Shown: positions 8,589 to 17,919, counted from the first letter of the stretch. The stretch is DNA of 64,000 bases from Paenibacillus chitinolyticus NBRC 15660 (GCF_000739915.1 NZ_BBJT01000015.1:1-64000); one strand, 5' to 3'. Program-made: numbers and translations. Notes: a model not told the origin generated them from the sequence alone.

Positions 8589-10037
8589 TTATTGCGCCTG
8601 CAAAGTCTCCACGATGAGCTTGTTGACCAAGCCGGGATTGGCTTTGCCTTTCGTTTCTTTCATAACCTGGCCGACGAGGAAGCCGACCGCCTTCTCTTTG
8701 CCCGCTTTATAATCGGCTACGGATTGCGGGTTGCCTGCCACAACCTGCTCGACTACGGATTTGATGGCGCCTTCGTCACTGATCTGAACGAGACCCTTCT
8801 CTTCGACAATCTGCTGCGGCGCTTTGCCGCTTTCGATCATTTCTTTAAAAACGGTTTTCGCGATTTTGTTGGAAATGGTACCTTTTTCGATCAGACCGAT
8901 CATTTCACCGAGTCCTTGACCAGTTATTCGGATCTCGCCGAAATCCAGTCCGCCGGCATTGAGATACCCGAGAAGGTCGCCCATGATCCAGTTGGAAACA
9001 ACCTTCGCGTCGGACGTATATTTCAAGCTTTCCTCGAAGAAATCGGCCATCTTCATGGAAGCGGTAATCACCTCGGCATCGTAGCCCGGAAGTCCGTACT
9101 TGCTTACGTAGCGTGCTTTACGGGCATCCGGAAGCTCCGGAATCGACGATTTTACGCGCTCTTTCCAAGCGGCATCGATATGCAGGTTCACGAGATCCGG
9201 ATCCGGGAAATAGCGGTAATCATGCGATTCTTCCTTGCCCCGCATGGAAATCGTCTTGCCTTGGCCTTCGTCCCAGCGCCGTGTTTCCTGGACGACCTCG
9301 CCTCCGCCGTCCAGCACTTCCGCCTGGCGGATTTCTTCATATTCGAGACCGCGCTGTACGCCGCGGAAGGAGTTCATGTTCTTAAGCTCCGCGCGTGTGC
9401 CGAATTTCTCCTGGCCTACCGGACGGATAGAGATGTTGGCGTCGCAGCGCAGAGAACCTTCTTCCATCTTGACGTCCGAAACGTCGCAGTAAAGCATGAT
9501 GGCGCGAAGTTTCTCCAGATACGCGCGAGCCTCTTCCGGAGAGCGGAGATCCGGCTCGGAGACGATCTCGACCAGCGGCGTTCCGACCCGGTTGAAGTCA
9601 ACGAGCGAAGCGTAACCGCCGTCGACGTGAGTCAGCTTGCCCGCATCTTCTTCCAGATGCAGCCGGGTGATGCCGATACGTTTCGTCTCCCCGCCCACTT
9701 CAATGTCGATCCAGCCGTTCTCGCCGATCGGCTTGTCGAACTGGGAAATCTGGTACGCCTTGGGCGAATCCGGATAGAAATAGTTTTTGCGGTCGAATTT
9801 CGTCACGTCCGCGATCTCGCAGTTCAAAGCCATGGCGGCTTTCATCGCATATTCGACAGCCTGCCGGTTAAGTACCGGCAGAACGCCCGGATGCCCGAGA
9901 CAGACCGGGCACGTATGCGTGTTCGGAGGCGCGCCGAACGAGGTGGAGCAGCCGCAGAAGATTTTGGAATTTGTATGCAGTTCAACGTGAACTTCAAGCC
10001 CGATCACGGTTTCGTATTTCGTTTCAGTCGCTGACAA
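8589..10037 (-). CDS. gatB: Asp-tRNA(Asn)/Glu-tRNA(Gln) amidotransferase subunit B
   Basis: 482 residues, full length. The N terminus [15 protein letters not shown] with the zinc-type cysteines CGCS and CPVCLG, the kinase-like core [19 protein letters not shown], and the C-terminal tRNA-binding YqeY-like helical domain are all present. GatB phosphorylates and transamidates misacylated Glu-tRNA(Gln) or Asp-tRNA(Asn) with ammonia channelled from GatA. TTG start with AGGAGG eight bases upstream; 21 bases after the gatA stop. Last gene of the operon. Confidence 0.97.
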   Translation of the reverse strand: MSATETKYETVIGLEVHVELHTNSKIFCGCSTSFGAPPNTHTCPVCLGHPGVLPVLNRQAVEYAMKAAMALNCEIADVTKFDRKNYFYPDSPKAYQISQFDKPIGENGWIDIEVGGETKRIGITRLHLEEDAGKLTHVDGGYASLVDFNRVGTPLVEIVSEPDLRSPEEARAYLEKLRAIMLYCDVSDVKMEEGSLRCDANISIRPVGQEKFGTRAELKNMNSFRGVQRGLEYEEIRQAEVLDGGGEVVQETRRWDEGQGKTISMRGKEESHDYRYFPDPDLVNLHIDAAWKERVKSSIPELPDARKARYVSKYGLPGYDAEVITASMKMADFFEESLKYTSDAKVVSNWIMGDLLGYLNAGGLDFGEIRITGQGLGEMIGLIEKGTISNKIAKTVFKEMIESGKAPQQIVEEKGLVQISDEGAIKSVVEQVVAGNPQSVADYKAGKEKAVGFLVGQVMKETKGKANPGLVNKLIVETLQAQ

Positions 10038-10058
10038 AAAGATCCCTCCTGTTACGCG

Positions 10059-11516
10059 TTATAGCTGCGGACGCTGCTTGTGAAAATCGGTGTTCTGCTC
10101 GAAAGCGTGAGCTACGCGCAGCACGGTGGACTCGTCCAGCGCCTTCCCGATGATCTGCAGTCCTACAGGCAGGCCAGAGGCCAGACCACACGGTACGCTG
10201 ATGGCCGGAATACCTGCCAGGTTGACCGGGATGGTCAAAATATCGTTCAAATACATCGTAAGCGGGTCGCCTACCTGCTCTCCGAGACGGAACGCCGTCG
10301 TAGGAGCCGTAGGGCCGATCACGACATCGTAGTTTGCGAAAACTTGATCGAAATCCTGCTTGATCAGCGTGCGGACTTTCTGCGCCTTCAGATAATAGGC
10401 GTCATAATAACCGGAGCTGAGCGCGTAAGTCCCGAGCATAATCCGGCGCTTCACTTCCGGACCGAAACCTTCGCTTCTGGACATATGATACATTTCCAGC
10501 AGGTTGTTCGCGTTGTCCGTACGGATGCCGTAACGGACGCCGTCGTAACGCGCGAGGTTAGAGGACGCTTCCGATGAAGCGAGCAGATAGTACGCCGCGA
10601 CGGCATACTCGGAATGCGGCAGGGAAACTTCCTCGACCACCGCTCCCAGCCCTTCCAGCACGCGGAGCGCATCCTGAATCTTCTCCTTCACCTGAGGGTC
10701 GACACCGGCACCCAGGTATTCCTTCGGCACCGCGATGCGGAGCCCTTTGACGTCGCCGGTCAATGCGGAGACGTAATCGGGAATCTCCACGTTCGCCGAC
10801 GTGGAGTCCTGCGGATCGTGGCCCGCAATCGACTGCAGGACGTAAGCGGAGTCTTCGACGTTCTTCGTGAGCGGACCGATCTGGTCCAGCGAAGAGGCGA
10901 ACGCGACAAGTCCGAACCGGGACACGAGCCCGTAGGTCGGCTTCAGGCCGACCACGCCGCAGTAGGCGGCCGGCTGGCGGATCGAACCGCCGGTGTCGGA
11001 GCCCAGCGAGAAATACACCTCGCCGGCAGCCACGGAAGCCGCAGAGCCACCGCTGGAACCGCCGGGTACGCGGTCGAGATCCCACGGATTGCGTGTCGCG
11101 TGGAACGCGGAGTTCTCGTTGGAGCCGCCCATGGCAAACTCGTCCATGTTCAGCTTGCCGACGGGAAGCGCCTGGGCTTCCTTCAGTTTGCGCATCACAG
11201 TCGCGTCGTACACGGGCGTATAGTTCGACAGGAACTTGCTCGCGCACGTGGTCGTGACGCCTTCGGTCACGATGTTATCCTTGATGCCTGCAGGCAGACC
11301 GAACAGGATCCCACGGGATTCTCCCGCGGCAATCTGCTCGTCCAGCGTCTTGGCAGAGCGGCGGGCATTCTCCTCGTCAAGCTTGAGGAACGCTTTTACT
11401 TTGCCGTCCACTTCGGCGATCCGCTTGTAAGACTGATCGACCAGCTCCGTGACGGATACTTTTTTATCCAGAAGCTGTGTATGTAATTCTTGTAATCTCA
11501 ACTCAAATAGCGACAA
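10059..11516 (-). CDS. gatA: Glutamyl-tRNA(Gln) amidotransferase subunit A
   Basis: 485 residues. Amidase signature enzyme with the Ser-cisSer-Lys triad: Lys in GIKDNI (near residue 79), cis-Ser and Ser in the GGSSGGSAA region (near 150-175). It hydrolyses glutamine to supply ammonia to GatB. The start is TTG 11516 with GGGAGG nine bases upstream, giving [11 protein letters not shown], the usual N terminus. The reading frame extends to 11555 without a better site. Second gene of gatCAB. Confidence 0.97.
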   Translation of the reverse strand: MSLFELRLQELHTQLLDKKVSVTELVDQSYKRIAEVDGKVKAFLKLDEENARRSAKTLDEQIAAGESRGILFGLPAGIKDNIVTEGVTTTCASKFLSNYTPVYDATVMRKLKEAQALPVGKLNMDEFAMGGSNENSAFHATRNPWDLDRVPGGSSGGSAASVAAGEVYFSLGSDTGGSIRQPAAYCGVVGLKPTYGLVSRFGLVAFASSLDQIGPLTKNVEDSAYVLQSIAGHDPQDSTSANVEIPDYVSALTGDVKGLRIAVPKEYLGAGVDPQVKEKIQDALRVLEGLGAVVEEVSLPHSEYAVAAYYLLASSEASSNLARYDGVRYGIRTDNANNLLEMYHMSRSEGFGPEVKRRIMLGTYALSSGYYDAYYLKAQKVRTLIKQDFDQVFANYDVVIGPTAPTTAFRLGEQVGDPLTMYLNDILTIPVNLAGIPAISVPCGLASGLPVGLQIIGKALDESTVLRVAHAFEQNTDFHKQRPQL

Positions 11517-11582
11517 CGTAAGGTGCCTCCCTTCAAATAACAGACAACCGTGCAAACTCCAAGGTCTGGTTAAACGTTCGTA

Positions 11583-11870
11583 TTACTCCATAACGGCGGG
11601 CACTTTGAACTGCCCGTCTTCTTCTTCCGGAGCGTTCAGCATCACTTTGTCCAAAGGCAGGGACGGACGGACTTCATCCTCCCGCGTCACGTTCTTGACG
11701 GACATGGCATGACTCGTCGGCTCCACATGTTCCGTATCCAGCTTTCCAAGCTGTTCGGCGTATTTCAAAATAGCGTTAAGCTGCTCCGTAAACTGTTCCT
11801 TCTCTTCGGCAGAAAGATCAAGGCGGGCCAGCTTGGCCACGTGTTCGACATCCTTAATAGTAATGCTCAC
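11583..11870 (-). CDS. gatC: Glutamyl-tRNA(Gln) amidotransferase subunit C
   Basis: 95 residues, typical length. It starts SITIKDVEHVAKLARL and ends with the extended tail that wraps GatA and GatB (conserved R-x-D...N/P-x-E region near the end). GTG 11870 follows GAGAGGTG. First gene of gatCAB; a strong promoter lies at 11920-11948. Confidence 0.95.
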   Translation of the reverse strand: MSITIKDVEHVAKLARLDLSAEEKEQFTEQLNAILKYAEQLGKLDTEHVEPTSHAMSVKNVTREDEVRPSLPLDKVMLNAPEEEDGQFKVPAVME

Positions 11871-11919
11871 AGACGATTCGCACCTCTCTTTGTATGTACA
11901 CGCCAAATTCATTCTACCT

Positions 11920-11948
11920 ATTATAGCCTAGTTATTTTTTGATCTCAA
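11920..11948 (-). promoter_or_regulatory. Sigma-A promoter of gatCAB
   Basis: Minus strand TTGAGA (11948-11943), 17-bp spacer, TATAAT (11925-11920), about 50 bases before gatC. Confidence 0.8.
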
Positions 11949-12028
11949 TTGATTCGCGGCCGAAAACGCAGAAATAAGCGGAATTTTGCGGTTTTTCGGT
12001 AACCGCGGGAATGCAAAAGTCAGATCGC

Positions 12029-12068
12029 AAAAAGAGCCCCTCCGGGTCAACTAAGTCGGAAAGGCTCT
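12029..12068 (-). terminator. Terminator of the 12121-12498 gene
   Basis: Minus strand AGAGCC-TTTCCG ... CGGAGGGGCTCT followed by TTTTTGCG, just after the stop at 12121. Confidence 0.75.
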
Positions 12069-12120
12069 GTTTGCAATCTTTTGTACGGGAAACAAGCCCC
12101 GAAGCTCTTCAAACGATCAT

Positions 12121-12498
12121 CTATATCCAAGCGCGAAGGTTCACCTGTTTGATGAAATCCTCGGCGCTTTGAACTTCTTTGCTCTTCTCTGCAACGATTT
12201 CAACCGGTTCGCCATTCATCACTCGGTTAAACAGTTCTTCGTTGCGCGTCGCCAGCGCGAAATCGATCAAGGCTTCCTTCTCCAAACGGTCGACTTCCTG
12301 ACGAAGCAGGACTTCTTCCAGTTCGATATCTGAGGCGGGCACGAAAAAATGTTTATTCAGCTTCGGCACTCGGATGACATAGTCGAACAAATTGTCGTTG
12401 TTGCGGTCATAAGCGATGATGTAGGCGTAATCGCCGATCGGCAGATTCTGCTCGAGCCGGTCCTCTACAATGATCACGCGAGCTCCCAAAGACAGCAT
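12121..12498 (-). CDS. Hypothetical protein, 125 residues
   Basis: I do not recognise this family. The protein begins MLSLGARVIIVEDRLEQNLP and is soluble. The first half looks beta-rich (GDYAYIIAYDRNNDNLFDYVIRV) and the second half is helical and acidic. ATG 12498 has AAAGGGGGAAT upstream; the frame is open to 12597 but without a site. It stands alone between gatC and the M24 peptidase with its own terminator. No membrane or catalytic motif seen. Confidence 0.7.
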   Translation of the reverse strand: MLSLGARVIIVEDRLEQNLPIGDYAYIIAYDRNNDNLFDYVIRVPKLNKHFFVPASDIELEEVLLRQEVDRLEKEALIDFALATRNEELFNRVMNGEPVEIVAEKSKEVQSAEDFIKQVNLRAWI

Positions 12499-12721
12499 CC
12501 GGATTCCCCCTTTCCCATGCAGAGCGGGCTGAGCTGCCCTGTCCCGATTCTCCTGAAGCGATGCGGAAAGCATAAACTCTACCTTCGAATCTAGCATGGA
12601 TTAGTAACATCGTACTAAAAAAAGAGTACGCTGTCCATAAACGTCTCCCTGTTTTCCGGACGGTTTGGGGGGAGTTTTTATTGACCTCCGGTTGAACTCC
12701 CGCTGCGGATGCGGGCTATTG

Positions 12722-13918
12722 TCAGAGAACCAGGACGCCCTCCCGGGATACGGTAAGCTTCTCGAATCCGGTTTCCGTAATGGCATATGTATTCTCGATC
12801 CCGACAACACCCAGTCCAGGGAATGTGAATTTCGGCTCCACGGCGATGACCATGCCGGGCTCGAGCTTGTATTTAAACCCTTTGGCCAACACCGGAAACT
12901 CGTCGATTTCCAGACCGATTCCGTGTCCGAGAAACTTAACCTGATCAATCCCGTACCCCATAAAATGGCCGCCCAGTCCTTCGGCAGACGCCGTATCCAG
13001 CGATTGCAGGTAGAGATGCTCCGCAACGGTGCCCGGCTTCATCATCGCTTCGGCTTCCTTCAAAATTTTCTCCGAAATTTCGTATGCGCGCTGAAGCTCA
13101 TCCGGCAAAGCGCCGATCACCGCGGTACGCGTCTGATCGATCACGTAGCCTTCGATGTTGCAGCCGATGTCGATAAGAATAGGCTCGTTGCGGCCGATGG
13201 GCCGGCTGCCCGCACTTTGCGGACTTGCCGGGCTGAGTCCCCTGCCGCCCGCCGGACCGTCAAAATAAGTCGGCTCGGCCGCAGCCGCCCCTGCCGCCAC
13301 GCAGCCGGTAATGAGCTCGGAGTTATACGCGCGCATGCGCATGAGCCCGAGATGGCCTTGGAGGCGGTTCTCCCGCTCGATGAGACTCATCAGCTCGAAC
13401 TCGGGCATCCCTTCCCGGATACCGGCGAGCGCCTTCTCCAGCGTCCGGTCGATAACGTCCGCGGCCTTGCGGATAAGCGCGATTTCATCGGCGGACTTGA
13501 TCATCCGCAGCTCTTTGACGAGCAGCGAACCGTCTTTCCATTTCACGCCGGGAAAAGCCCCTTCCAGCCGCTGGAACTGCTGGACGGGGAGCACGTCGAA
13601 CTCCGTGGCGATGACGGCCTCTTTCCCCGAAGCGAATACGCCGGGGTAGCGCTGGGCGAGCCGGTCTTTAAGCGTGCGGAGGGAGCCGAATTCCTCCACC
13701 TCCGCGAGCGACTCCTGCTGCGCTCTTGTGATGCTGCGGCGCACAACGAACAGCGGATTGCCTTCAGCGGGAACGAACAAATAGCCATTTTGCATGGAGC
13801 CGTTAAAATAGTACAAGTCCACATGATGGTTTACCAGGAAGGCGTCGATACCGCCGGCCTGCATCGCCTTTTGCAGCCGCTGCTGCCTTTCCGCGTACGG
13901 ATGATCCGTTTTGTTCAT
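12722..13918 (-). CDS. M24 family Xaa-Pro dipeptidase/aminopeptidase
   Basis: 398 residues: N-terminal creatinase-like domain (about 1-150) and a pita-bread catalytic domain. The five metal ligands can be located: Asp in ILIDIGCN, Asp in VIDQTRTA, His in LGHGIGLEID, Glu in VIAVEPKFT and Glu in GIENTYAIT. It would cleave Xaa-Pro peptides in the cytoplasm. An insertion around AGGRGLSPASPQSAGSRP (about residues 223-240) is Gly/Ser/Pro-rich and unusual. ATG 13918 with AAGGGATGG upstream; promoter at 13954-13983. Confidence 0.9.
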   Translation of the reverse strand: MNKTDHPYAERQQRLQKAMQAGGIDAFLVNHHVDLYYFNGSMQNGYLFVPAEGNPLFVVRRSITRAQQESLAEVEEFGSLRTLKDRLAQRYPGVFASGKEAVIATEFDVLPVQQFQRLEGAFPGVKWKDGSLLVKELRMIKSADEIALIRKAADVIDRTLEKALAGIREGMPEFELMSLIERENRLQGHLGLMRMRAYNSELITGCVAAGAAAAEPTYFDGPAGGRGLSPASPQSAGSRPIGRNEPILIDIGCNIEGYVIDQTRTAVIGALPDELQRAYEISEKILKEAEAMMKPGTVAEHLYLQSLDTASAEGLGGHFMGYGIDQVKFLGHGIGLEIDEFPVLAKGFKYKLEPGMVIAVEPKFTFPGLGVVGIENTYAITETGFEKLTVSREGVLVL

Positions 13919-13953
13919 TAATATCCATCCCTTCTTACGGTTCTTATACCGTC

Positions 13954-13983
13954 ATCATACCCCGCTCCGGCGAGGAGGCGCAA
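13954..13983 (-). promoter_or_regulatory. Candidate promoter of the M24 peptidase gene
   Basis: Minus strand TTGCGC (13983-13978), 18-bp spacer, TATGAT (13959-13954). Confidence 0.45.
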
Positions 13984-14380
13984 ACAGATTTCGAGCGGCA
14001 AAACGCACACGGGACAATCGAGGGGGAAATGATGGACGCGGGGCAAAAACCCGCTGACGGGCAACGGGCTTTGGGTTGACTTTACTCCACGGCTGAACGT
14101 ACGGAAGGTTCAATGTTTTTGAATCTTGTATGCGGCCGAAGGTCCAAGTCTAGAACGATCGGGAGGAATTCTAAGTTCGTTCCCGTTCGTTCGGGAATGA
14201 CGCGGGGCTGGTCCGGGGCTGCAGAAATGAAGTCATGCAGCCTTTAAACCGAACCGATGAAGCGCATTATGCAGCGAGGGAATGAAGCGACTGGCGGGGT
14301 TAAAACGGGGAATCTGCCCGAAACACCGCTTCAAGCGGGCTTTTTGAAGCATGAGGGTTATGAAATTCACAAAACGAAAC
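13984..14380. other. Gene-free stretch
   Basis: I find no supported gene between the M24 promoter and the hairpin at 14381. A short GCCCG/CGGGC hairpin followed by TTTTT lies at 14316-14345 on the plus strand. Small open frames here lack ribosome sites and family features. Confidence 0.5.
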
Positions 14381-14421
14381 TAAAAAACGCAAACTCGCGG
14401 CTTCTGCCGAAAGTTTGCGTT
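14381..14421 (-). terminator. Strong hairpin with T-run, no gene directly upstream
   Basis: AACGCAAACT pairs with AGTTTGCGTT over 10 bp with an inner CGGC/GCCG stem; on the minus strand it is followed by TTTTTTAG. The minus gene at 14639 already has its own terminator at 14556, so this one is either a second terminator or the end of an unseen transcript. Confidence 0.65.
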
Positions 14422-14555
14422 CTTCGCAAACAAATCTATTCGTTTCGTGTCTTCTTTTTCCAAAATATCACATTTTTACGGTGCAGGCAAGCTTTTTATC
14501 GCAAGTCAGTCCGGTATTCCTTCTTAGCCGACGCTTCGTGCGGATATATTCCGCC

Positions 14556-14592
14556 AAAAAAAAAGAACCCGCACGCTTTCGCATTCGGATTC
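14556..14592 (-). terminator. Terminator of the Pro/Met-rich gene
   Basis: Minus strand GAATCCGAATGCG/GCGTGCGGGTTC (one mismatch) followed by nine T. Confidence 0.85.
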
Positions 14593-14638
14593 TGAAGGAT
14601 TGCTCTTAATCAGACGTTCCTTGCGGAAAACCTCCGAA

Positions 14639-14992
14639 CTAACACCGTTTGGCGTAACCGAAACCGCTTGAAATGATAACGAGAAGAATGAAAAGGACGA
14701 GGATACTGGCGGAATTGTCGGGCCGGCATTTCTTCGCGATCGGTTTGATCGGATGACAGACGGGATAATGCGGTTTGCAGCTTACTACAATCACCGGTTT
14801 GACGATAGGCATAGGCGGCGGCGTATGAATGACCGGGGACGGCAGCGGTCCGGGATAAGGCAGTGGCATGGGCATCGGTGCCGGAAGCGGCATGGGCATT
14901 GGCATGGGCATGGGCGCTACGGCTTGAGGCATAGGACCCGTTTGTTTGGGGGTGTAGACGGGACCAGTGTATGGTTTTTTAACATGTTCCAT
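14639..14992 (-). CDS. Pro/Met-rich protein with YjcZ-like C-terminal segment
   Basis: 117 residues. The middle (about 20-65) is a low-complexity Pro/Met run (repeated MPMP, PLPYPGPLPSP). Then come three cysteines (SCKPHYPVCHP...KKC) and a single hydrophobic helix SASILVLFILLVIISSGFGY, which resembles the C-terminal helix of YjcZ-type small sporulation proteins. ATG 14992 has GGAGGGAATACC upstream. A spore coat or forespore membrane role is inferred only from this resemblance. Confidence 0.65.
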   Translation of the reverse strand: MEHVKKPYTGPVYTPKQTGPMPQAVAPMPMPMPMPLPAPMPMPLPYPGPLPSPVIHTPPPMPIVKPVIVVSCKPHYPVCHPIKPIAKKCRPDNSASILVLFILLVIISSGFGYAKRC

Positions 14993-15140
14993 TGGTATTC
15001 CCTCCTGTATGTTATCAATCCGTATTTAATTGCCTTGCGCGGAAAGTAGGCTTACAGCCTTACACCAACAGTCTATGGGTTTGTTCCCACCCGGAACACG
15101 GTATACACCCAGCCCCTTGAAATTAGGCTTTCGCATGAAA

Positions 15141-15254
15141 AAAAAGCCTCCGGATGCCGTGCCCCGGCGAATGCCCGTCCGCTGACGCCGATGTCCCGAA
15201 GGATCCGTTGTCAGCAAAAAGGAGTTCGCCCGGCTTGCATTCCGGAGGCTTTTT
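15141..15254. repeat. Long nested inverted repeat downstream of MBL hydrolase gene
   Basis: Left arm 15141-15157 (AAAAAGCCTCCGGATGC) and right arm 15237-15254 (GCAT-TCCGGAGGCTTTTT) are complementary apart from one extra base, enclosing about 80 bases. Inside, GCTGAC/GTCAGC can pair. T-runs follow on both strands. It may be a bidirectional terminator with a large structured loop, or a small structured RNA. Confidence 0.7.
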
Positions 15255-15277
15255 GGGGCGGTAAAGGATTACTGCCC

Positions 15278-15901
15278 TTAAATATACGGATTGTTTTGTT
15301 TTTCGTAACCGATCGTAGTCTTCGGACCGTGGCCCGGGTAAACCGTTACGTCGTCGTCAAGCTCGAAAAGCTTTCCGTGAATGGAGTCGAGCAGCGTGTT
15401 CCAATCGCCGCCGGAAAGGTCCGTACGGCCCACGGACAGACGGAACAGCACATCCCCGCCGATCAGATGGTTGTCGAACAGGAAGCTGACGCTGCCCGGC
15501 GAATGGCCCGGGGTGTGAAACACCTTGATCTTGGCGCCGAGAAATTCGAGCACCTGTCCCTCATCAAGCGCGTATTCCGCCGGCTCGACCACTATCGGGT
15601 CCGTAACGTCCGGCCAGCGCGCGGAGCCGTTCAGCTTAGGGCTGCCCAGCCAGTCGCTCTCGGCATCGTGGAGATAGACCGGGCACTTCTTCAGTTCCCG
15701 GAGCTCCTGCACGCCTCCGATATGATCGAGATGCGCATGCGTAAGCAGAATGGCTTCGATCTCCATGTCCTTAATGCGCTTGAGCAGCGGTCCCGGCTTC
15801 ATGCCGGGGTCGATGACAACGCCCTTCTGCCCGCTTTCGTCGGTCAGCAGGTAAGCGTTCGTCTCCATGGGACCGAGCTTAAATGTTTCGATGCGGATCA
15901 T
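15278..15901 (-). CDS. MBL-fold metallo-hydrolase (glyoxalase II-like, YqgX type)
   Basis: 207 residues, one metallo-beta-lactamase domain. Metal ligands: THAHLDHIGG (HxHxDH), His in HTPGHSPGS, Asp in IGGDVLFRLSVGRTD and the late His in YPGHGPKT. Proteins of this size hydrolyse thioesters such as S-lactoyl-bacillithiol or other small esters; the substrate is not shown. ATG 15901 with AGGAGGGGTACGC. It lies 14 bases after the thioredoxin-like gene, so the two are probably co-transcribed. Confidence 0.88.
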   Translation of the reverse strand: MIRIETFKLGPMETNAYLLTDESGQKGVVIDPGMKPGPLLKRIKDMEIEAILLTHAHLDHIGGVQELRELKKCPVYLHDAESDWLGSPKLNGSARWPDVTDPIVVEPAEYALDEGQVLEFLGAKIKVFHTPGHSPGSVSFLFDNHLIGGDVLFRLSVGRTDLSGGDWNTLLDSIHGKLFELDDDVTVYPGHGPKTTIGYEKQNNPYI

Positions 15902-15915
15902 GCGTACCCCTCCTG

Positions 15916-16482
15916 TCAGAACGTGGAAAGCAGCTCGCGGAGCTCGCTTACGATGACGGACTGATAGCCGACACCTTCGCCGTACTGGCGGAGCATTTCC
16001 GCGCGTACCGCCTGGATTTTATCGTTGTAATCAGGTGCTTCGCGGTCCGGATTTCCTTCTTTGAAGGCTTTCATGACAGCCTGTACCCGTTCAGGACGGG
16101 GACCCCATTTACCAAGCACGTGGCCGCCCGTATCCGTGAAAATAACGACCGGAATGGAGCGTCCGCCGAAAGTCAGAAACTGGTCCATAACGTCGGTATG
16201 TTCCTCCATAATGAGGACTTCTACCGGCATTCCGCTGTTTTCCAGCGCCTTGAATACGACCGGAATGTTGCGCACGACGTCGCCGCACCACTCAGCCGCA
16301 ATGATGACGCAGCGCAGGTCGTCACGGTTGTTCAGGGATTCGAAAAATTCCCGGTCGTCCTCTGTCTCCCACTGAAACTTCCCGTACCAGTCAAGAAACG
16401 CTTCCTGGTTGCGCTGCATGCTGTCGATGAACTGCTGCGGCGTTAAGCCTTTGCCGATGACGGCGGATAAGTTGGTGCTCAT
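15916..16482 (-). CDS. Thioredoxin-like protein with single active-site cysteine
   Basis: 188 residues. A thioredoxin fold is indicated by CVIIAAEWCGDV (active site position), the cis-Pro region GRSIPVVIFTD and the following GKWGPRPE. The active site is WCGD rather than CGPC, so only one cysteine is present. This is typical of the 'thioredoxin family' proteins of Bacillales that are not dithiol reductants. ATG 16482 lies after AAGAAGGGATGG; the ATG at 16491 abuts the site. It clusters with the MBL hydrolase and DedA on the same strand. Confidence 0.78.
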   Translation of the reverse strand: MSTNLSAVIGKGLTPQQFIDSMQRNQEAFLDWYGKFQWETEDDREFFESLNNRDDLRCVIIAAEWCGDVVRNIPVVFKALENSGMPVEVLIMEEHTDVMDQFLTFGGRSIPVVIFTDTGGHVLGKWGPRPERVQAVMKAFKEGNPDREAPDYNDKIQAVRAEMLRQYGEGVGYQSVIVSELRELLSTF

Positions 16483-16514
16483 AAAATCCATCCCTTCTTT
16501 GGCGGCAAACTGCG

Positions 16515-17108
16515 TTATTTACGCTTTGCCCGCATTTTTTTGGCTACCAGATAAATGATCATAAGACCGATAGCTGCGATTAGAATCGGAACTGTGTATT
16601 TGCCTGCAATGTCGTCGATGTTCTCCCAATTGTCTTTCAGGGTCATCCCGAGATAGACGAACAGCATGGACCACGGAATAACCGCCAGCGTCGTATAGAA
16701 CGTAAAGAGTCCCAGAGGCATTTTGGCAAGCCCCGCCGGTACCGAGATCGCATGCCGGACGACCGGTATGAAACGGGCCGTAAAAATAACGCCTGTTCCG
16801 TATTTGTTGAACCAGGTCTCCGCAACGTCGATGTGGTGCTTACTAATGAATATGTACTTGCCGTACCTTTCCAAAATAGGACGTCCGCCGTAACGGCCGA
16901 CCCAGTAGACGAAAATCTGGGCGATGACTCCACCCACGGTGCCGAAAAAGACGGCGCCTGCAAAACCGATCTCGCCTTTGGCTACCAGATAGCCCGCATA
17001 CGAAAGGACGATCTCACTCGGAATAACTTCGATCATCAGCCCGAGCATGACCCCCCAGTACCCGAGGCCTTCAAAAAATACCAAAAGCGAATGAATAAAC
17101 TCTCCCAT
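16515..17108 (-). CDS. DedA family membrane protein
   Basis: 197 residues, four or five membrane segments, with the DedA motif E...G...P(S/G)E early (LMIEVIPSEIVLSYAGYL) and FTARFIPVVRHAISVPAG, the conserved F/xRxxPxxR motif. Family members act in undecaprenyl-phosphate or phospholipid flipping. ATG 17108 is chosen (GGTTGGAG upstream); a TTG six bases earlier is in frame. First gene of the DedA/thioredoxin-like/MBL run. Confidence 0.9.
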   Translation of the reverse strand: MGEFIHSLLVFFEGLGYWGVMLGLMIEVIPSEIVLSYAGYLVAKGEIGFAGAVFFGTVGGVIAQIFVYWVGRYGGRPILERYGKYIFISKHHIDVAETWFNKYGTGVIFTARFIPVVRHAISVPAGLAKMPLGLFTFYTTLAVIPWSMLFVYLGMTLKDNWENIDDIAGKYTVPILIAAIGLMIIYLVAKKMRAKRK

Positions 17109-17437
17109 CTCCAACCTACTTTCCCCAGCATGATTGTCGATTCGCGGGTCTTCCCGCGCCTTCTTCTAGTAGAATCTCCCCTATTCTACCATAGAGAAAG
17201 GCCGCCAACCACTTAACAATACGGCCGGGCCGTAAAGGAGACGATAAAGAAGCTTACGCAGATAGCCGATACAGCCGCGGGCCTCTTCCGGGCCAGGCGA
17301 AATCCAGGGTAGGCGAAGTGCCGGCGAACGGATCAACAGACCGACCCCGCGGACAACTTTTACTTGTCCCGTTATTTTCATCATGAGCTGAAAAGCCCGC
17401 GCATATAGTGTACAAACTGGTCTGGGGGGGAAAGTTC
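17109..17437. other. Gene-free intergenic region
   Basis: About 330 bases between divergent genes (DedA on minus, cupredoxin on plus). I see no gene and no convincing structured element; promoters for both genes should lie here. Confidence 0.5.
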
Positions 17438-17893
17438 ATGTTCAAATCTTTTGTGCTCAAAAAATATCACTTCGTCATGTTCCTCGGGTTTCTGTGCGTA
17501 GCGTTCGCGGCAGTCCTGTTTTTCCGGAATCCGCAAATCCTGTCTACGGCGGCGGAGCCGGCCACGGCTTCGGAACGGACGATCCAGCTCGTTACCGGAG
17601 AATTTTCCACGAAGCTGGAGAACGGCAAAGAAATCGAAGCTTACCGTTGGGACCCCGGCACGATTGTCGTGCGCAAAGGCGAGAATATCCGGCTCAGCAT
17701 TTACGGAGTCAACGGAGCGAGCCATCCTTTTATTATCGAGGGTCTGAATATCAAGGGCGAAGTAAAAAAAGGCAAAGAAACAGTCGTCAACTTCAAAGCG
17801 GAAAAAACGGGAACCTACCGGCTCATCTGCATGACTCACACGGATATCGCCCACAGCGGCCCGATGATCGCCTATATCAATGTCATCGACTGA
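17438..17893 (+). CDS. Membrane-anchored cupredoxin-domain protein
   Basis: About 151 residues. One N-terminal anchor (about 11-30) is followed by a cupredoxin domain similar to cytochrome oxidase subunit II. A type 1 copper site can be read: His in ASHPFIIEG, then Cys, His and Met in LICMTHTDIAHSGPM. It is likely an extracytoplasmic electron carrier or copper chaperone; no oxidase genes are adjacent. ATG 17438 with GGGGGGGAAAG upstream; terminator directly after. Confidence 0.82.
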   Translation: MFKSFVLKKYHFVMFLGFLCVAFAAVLFFRNPQILSTAAEPATASERTIQLVTGEFSTKLENGKEIEAYRWDPGTIVVRKGENIRLSIYGVNGASHPFIIEGLNIKGEVKKGKETVVNFKAEKTGTYRLICMTHTDIAHSGPMIAYINVID

Positions 17894-17895
17894 CA

Positions 17896-17919
17896 GGAAG
17901 CCTCAGGCTTCCTTTTTTT
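17896..17919 (+). terminator. Terminator of the cupredoxin gene
   Basis: GGAAGCC-TCA-GGCTTCC followed by TTTTTTT. Confidence 0.9.

Noticed and set aside
8544-10034. Plus-strand 496-codon frame
   Set aside because: Antisense to gatB, which is full length and well conserved.
12665-13921. Plus-strand 418-codon frame
   Set aside because: Antisense to the M24 peptidase; no ribosome site or family feature.
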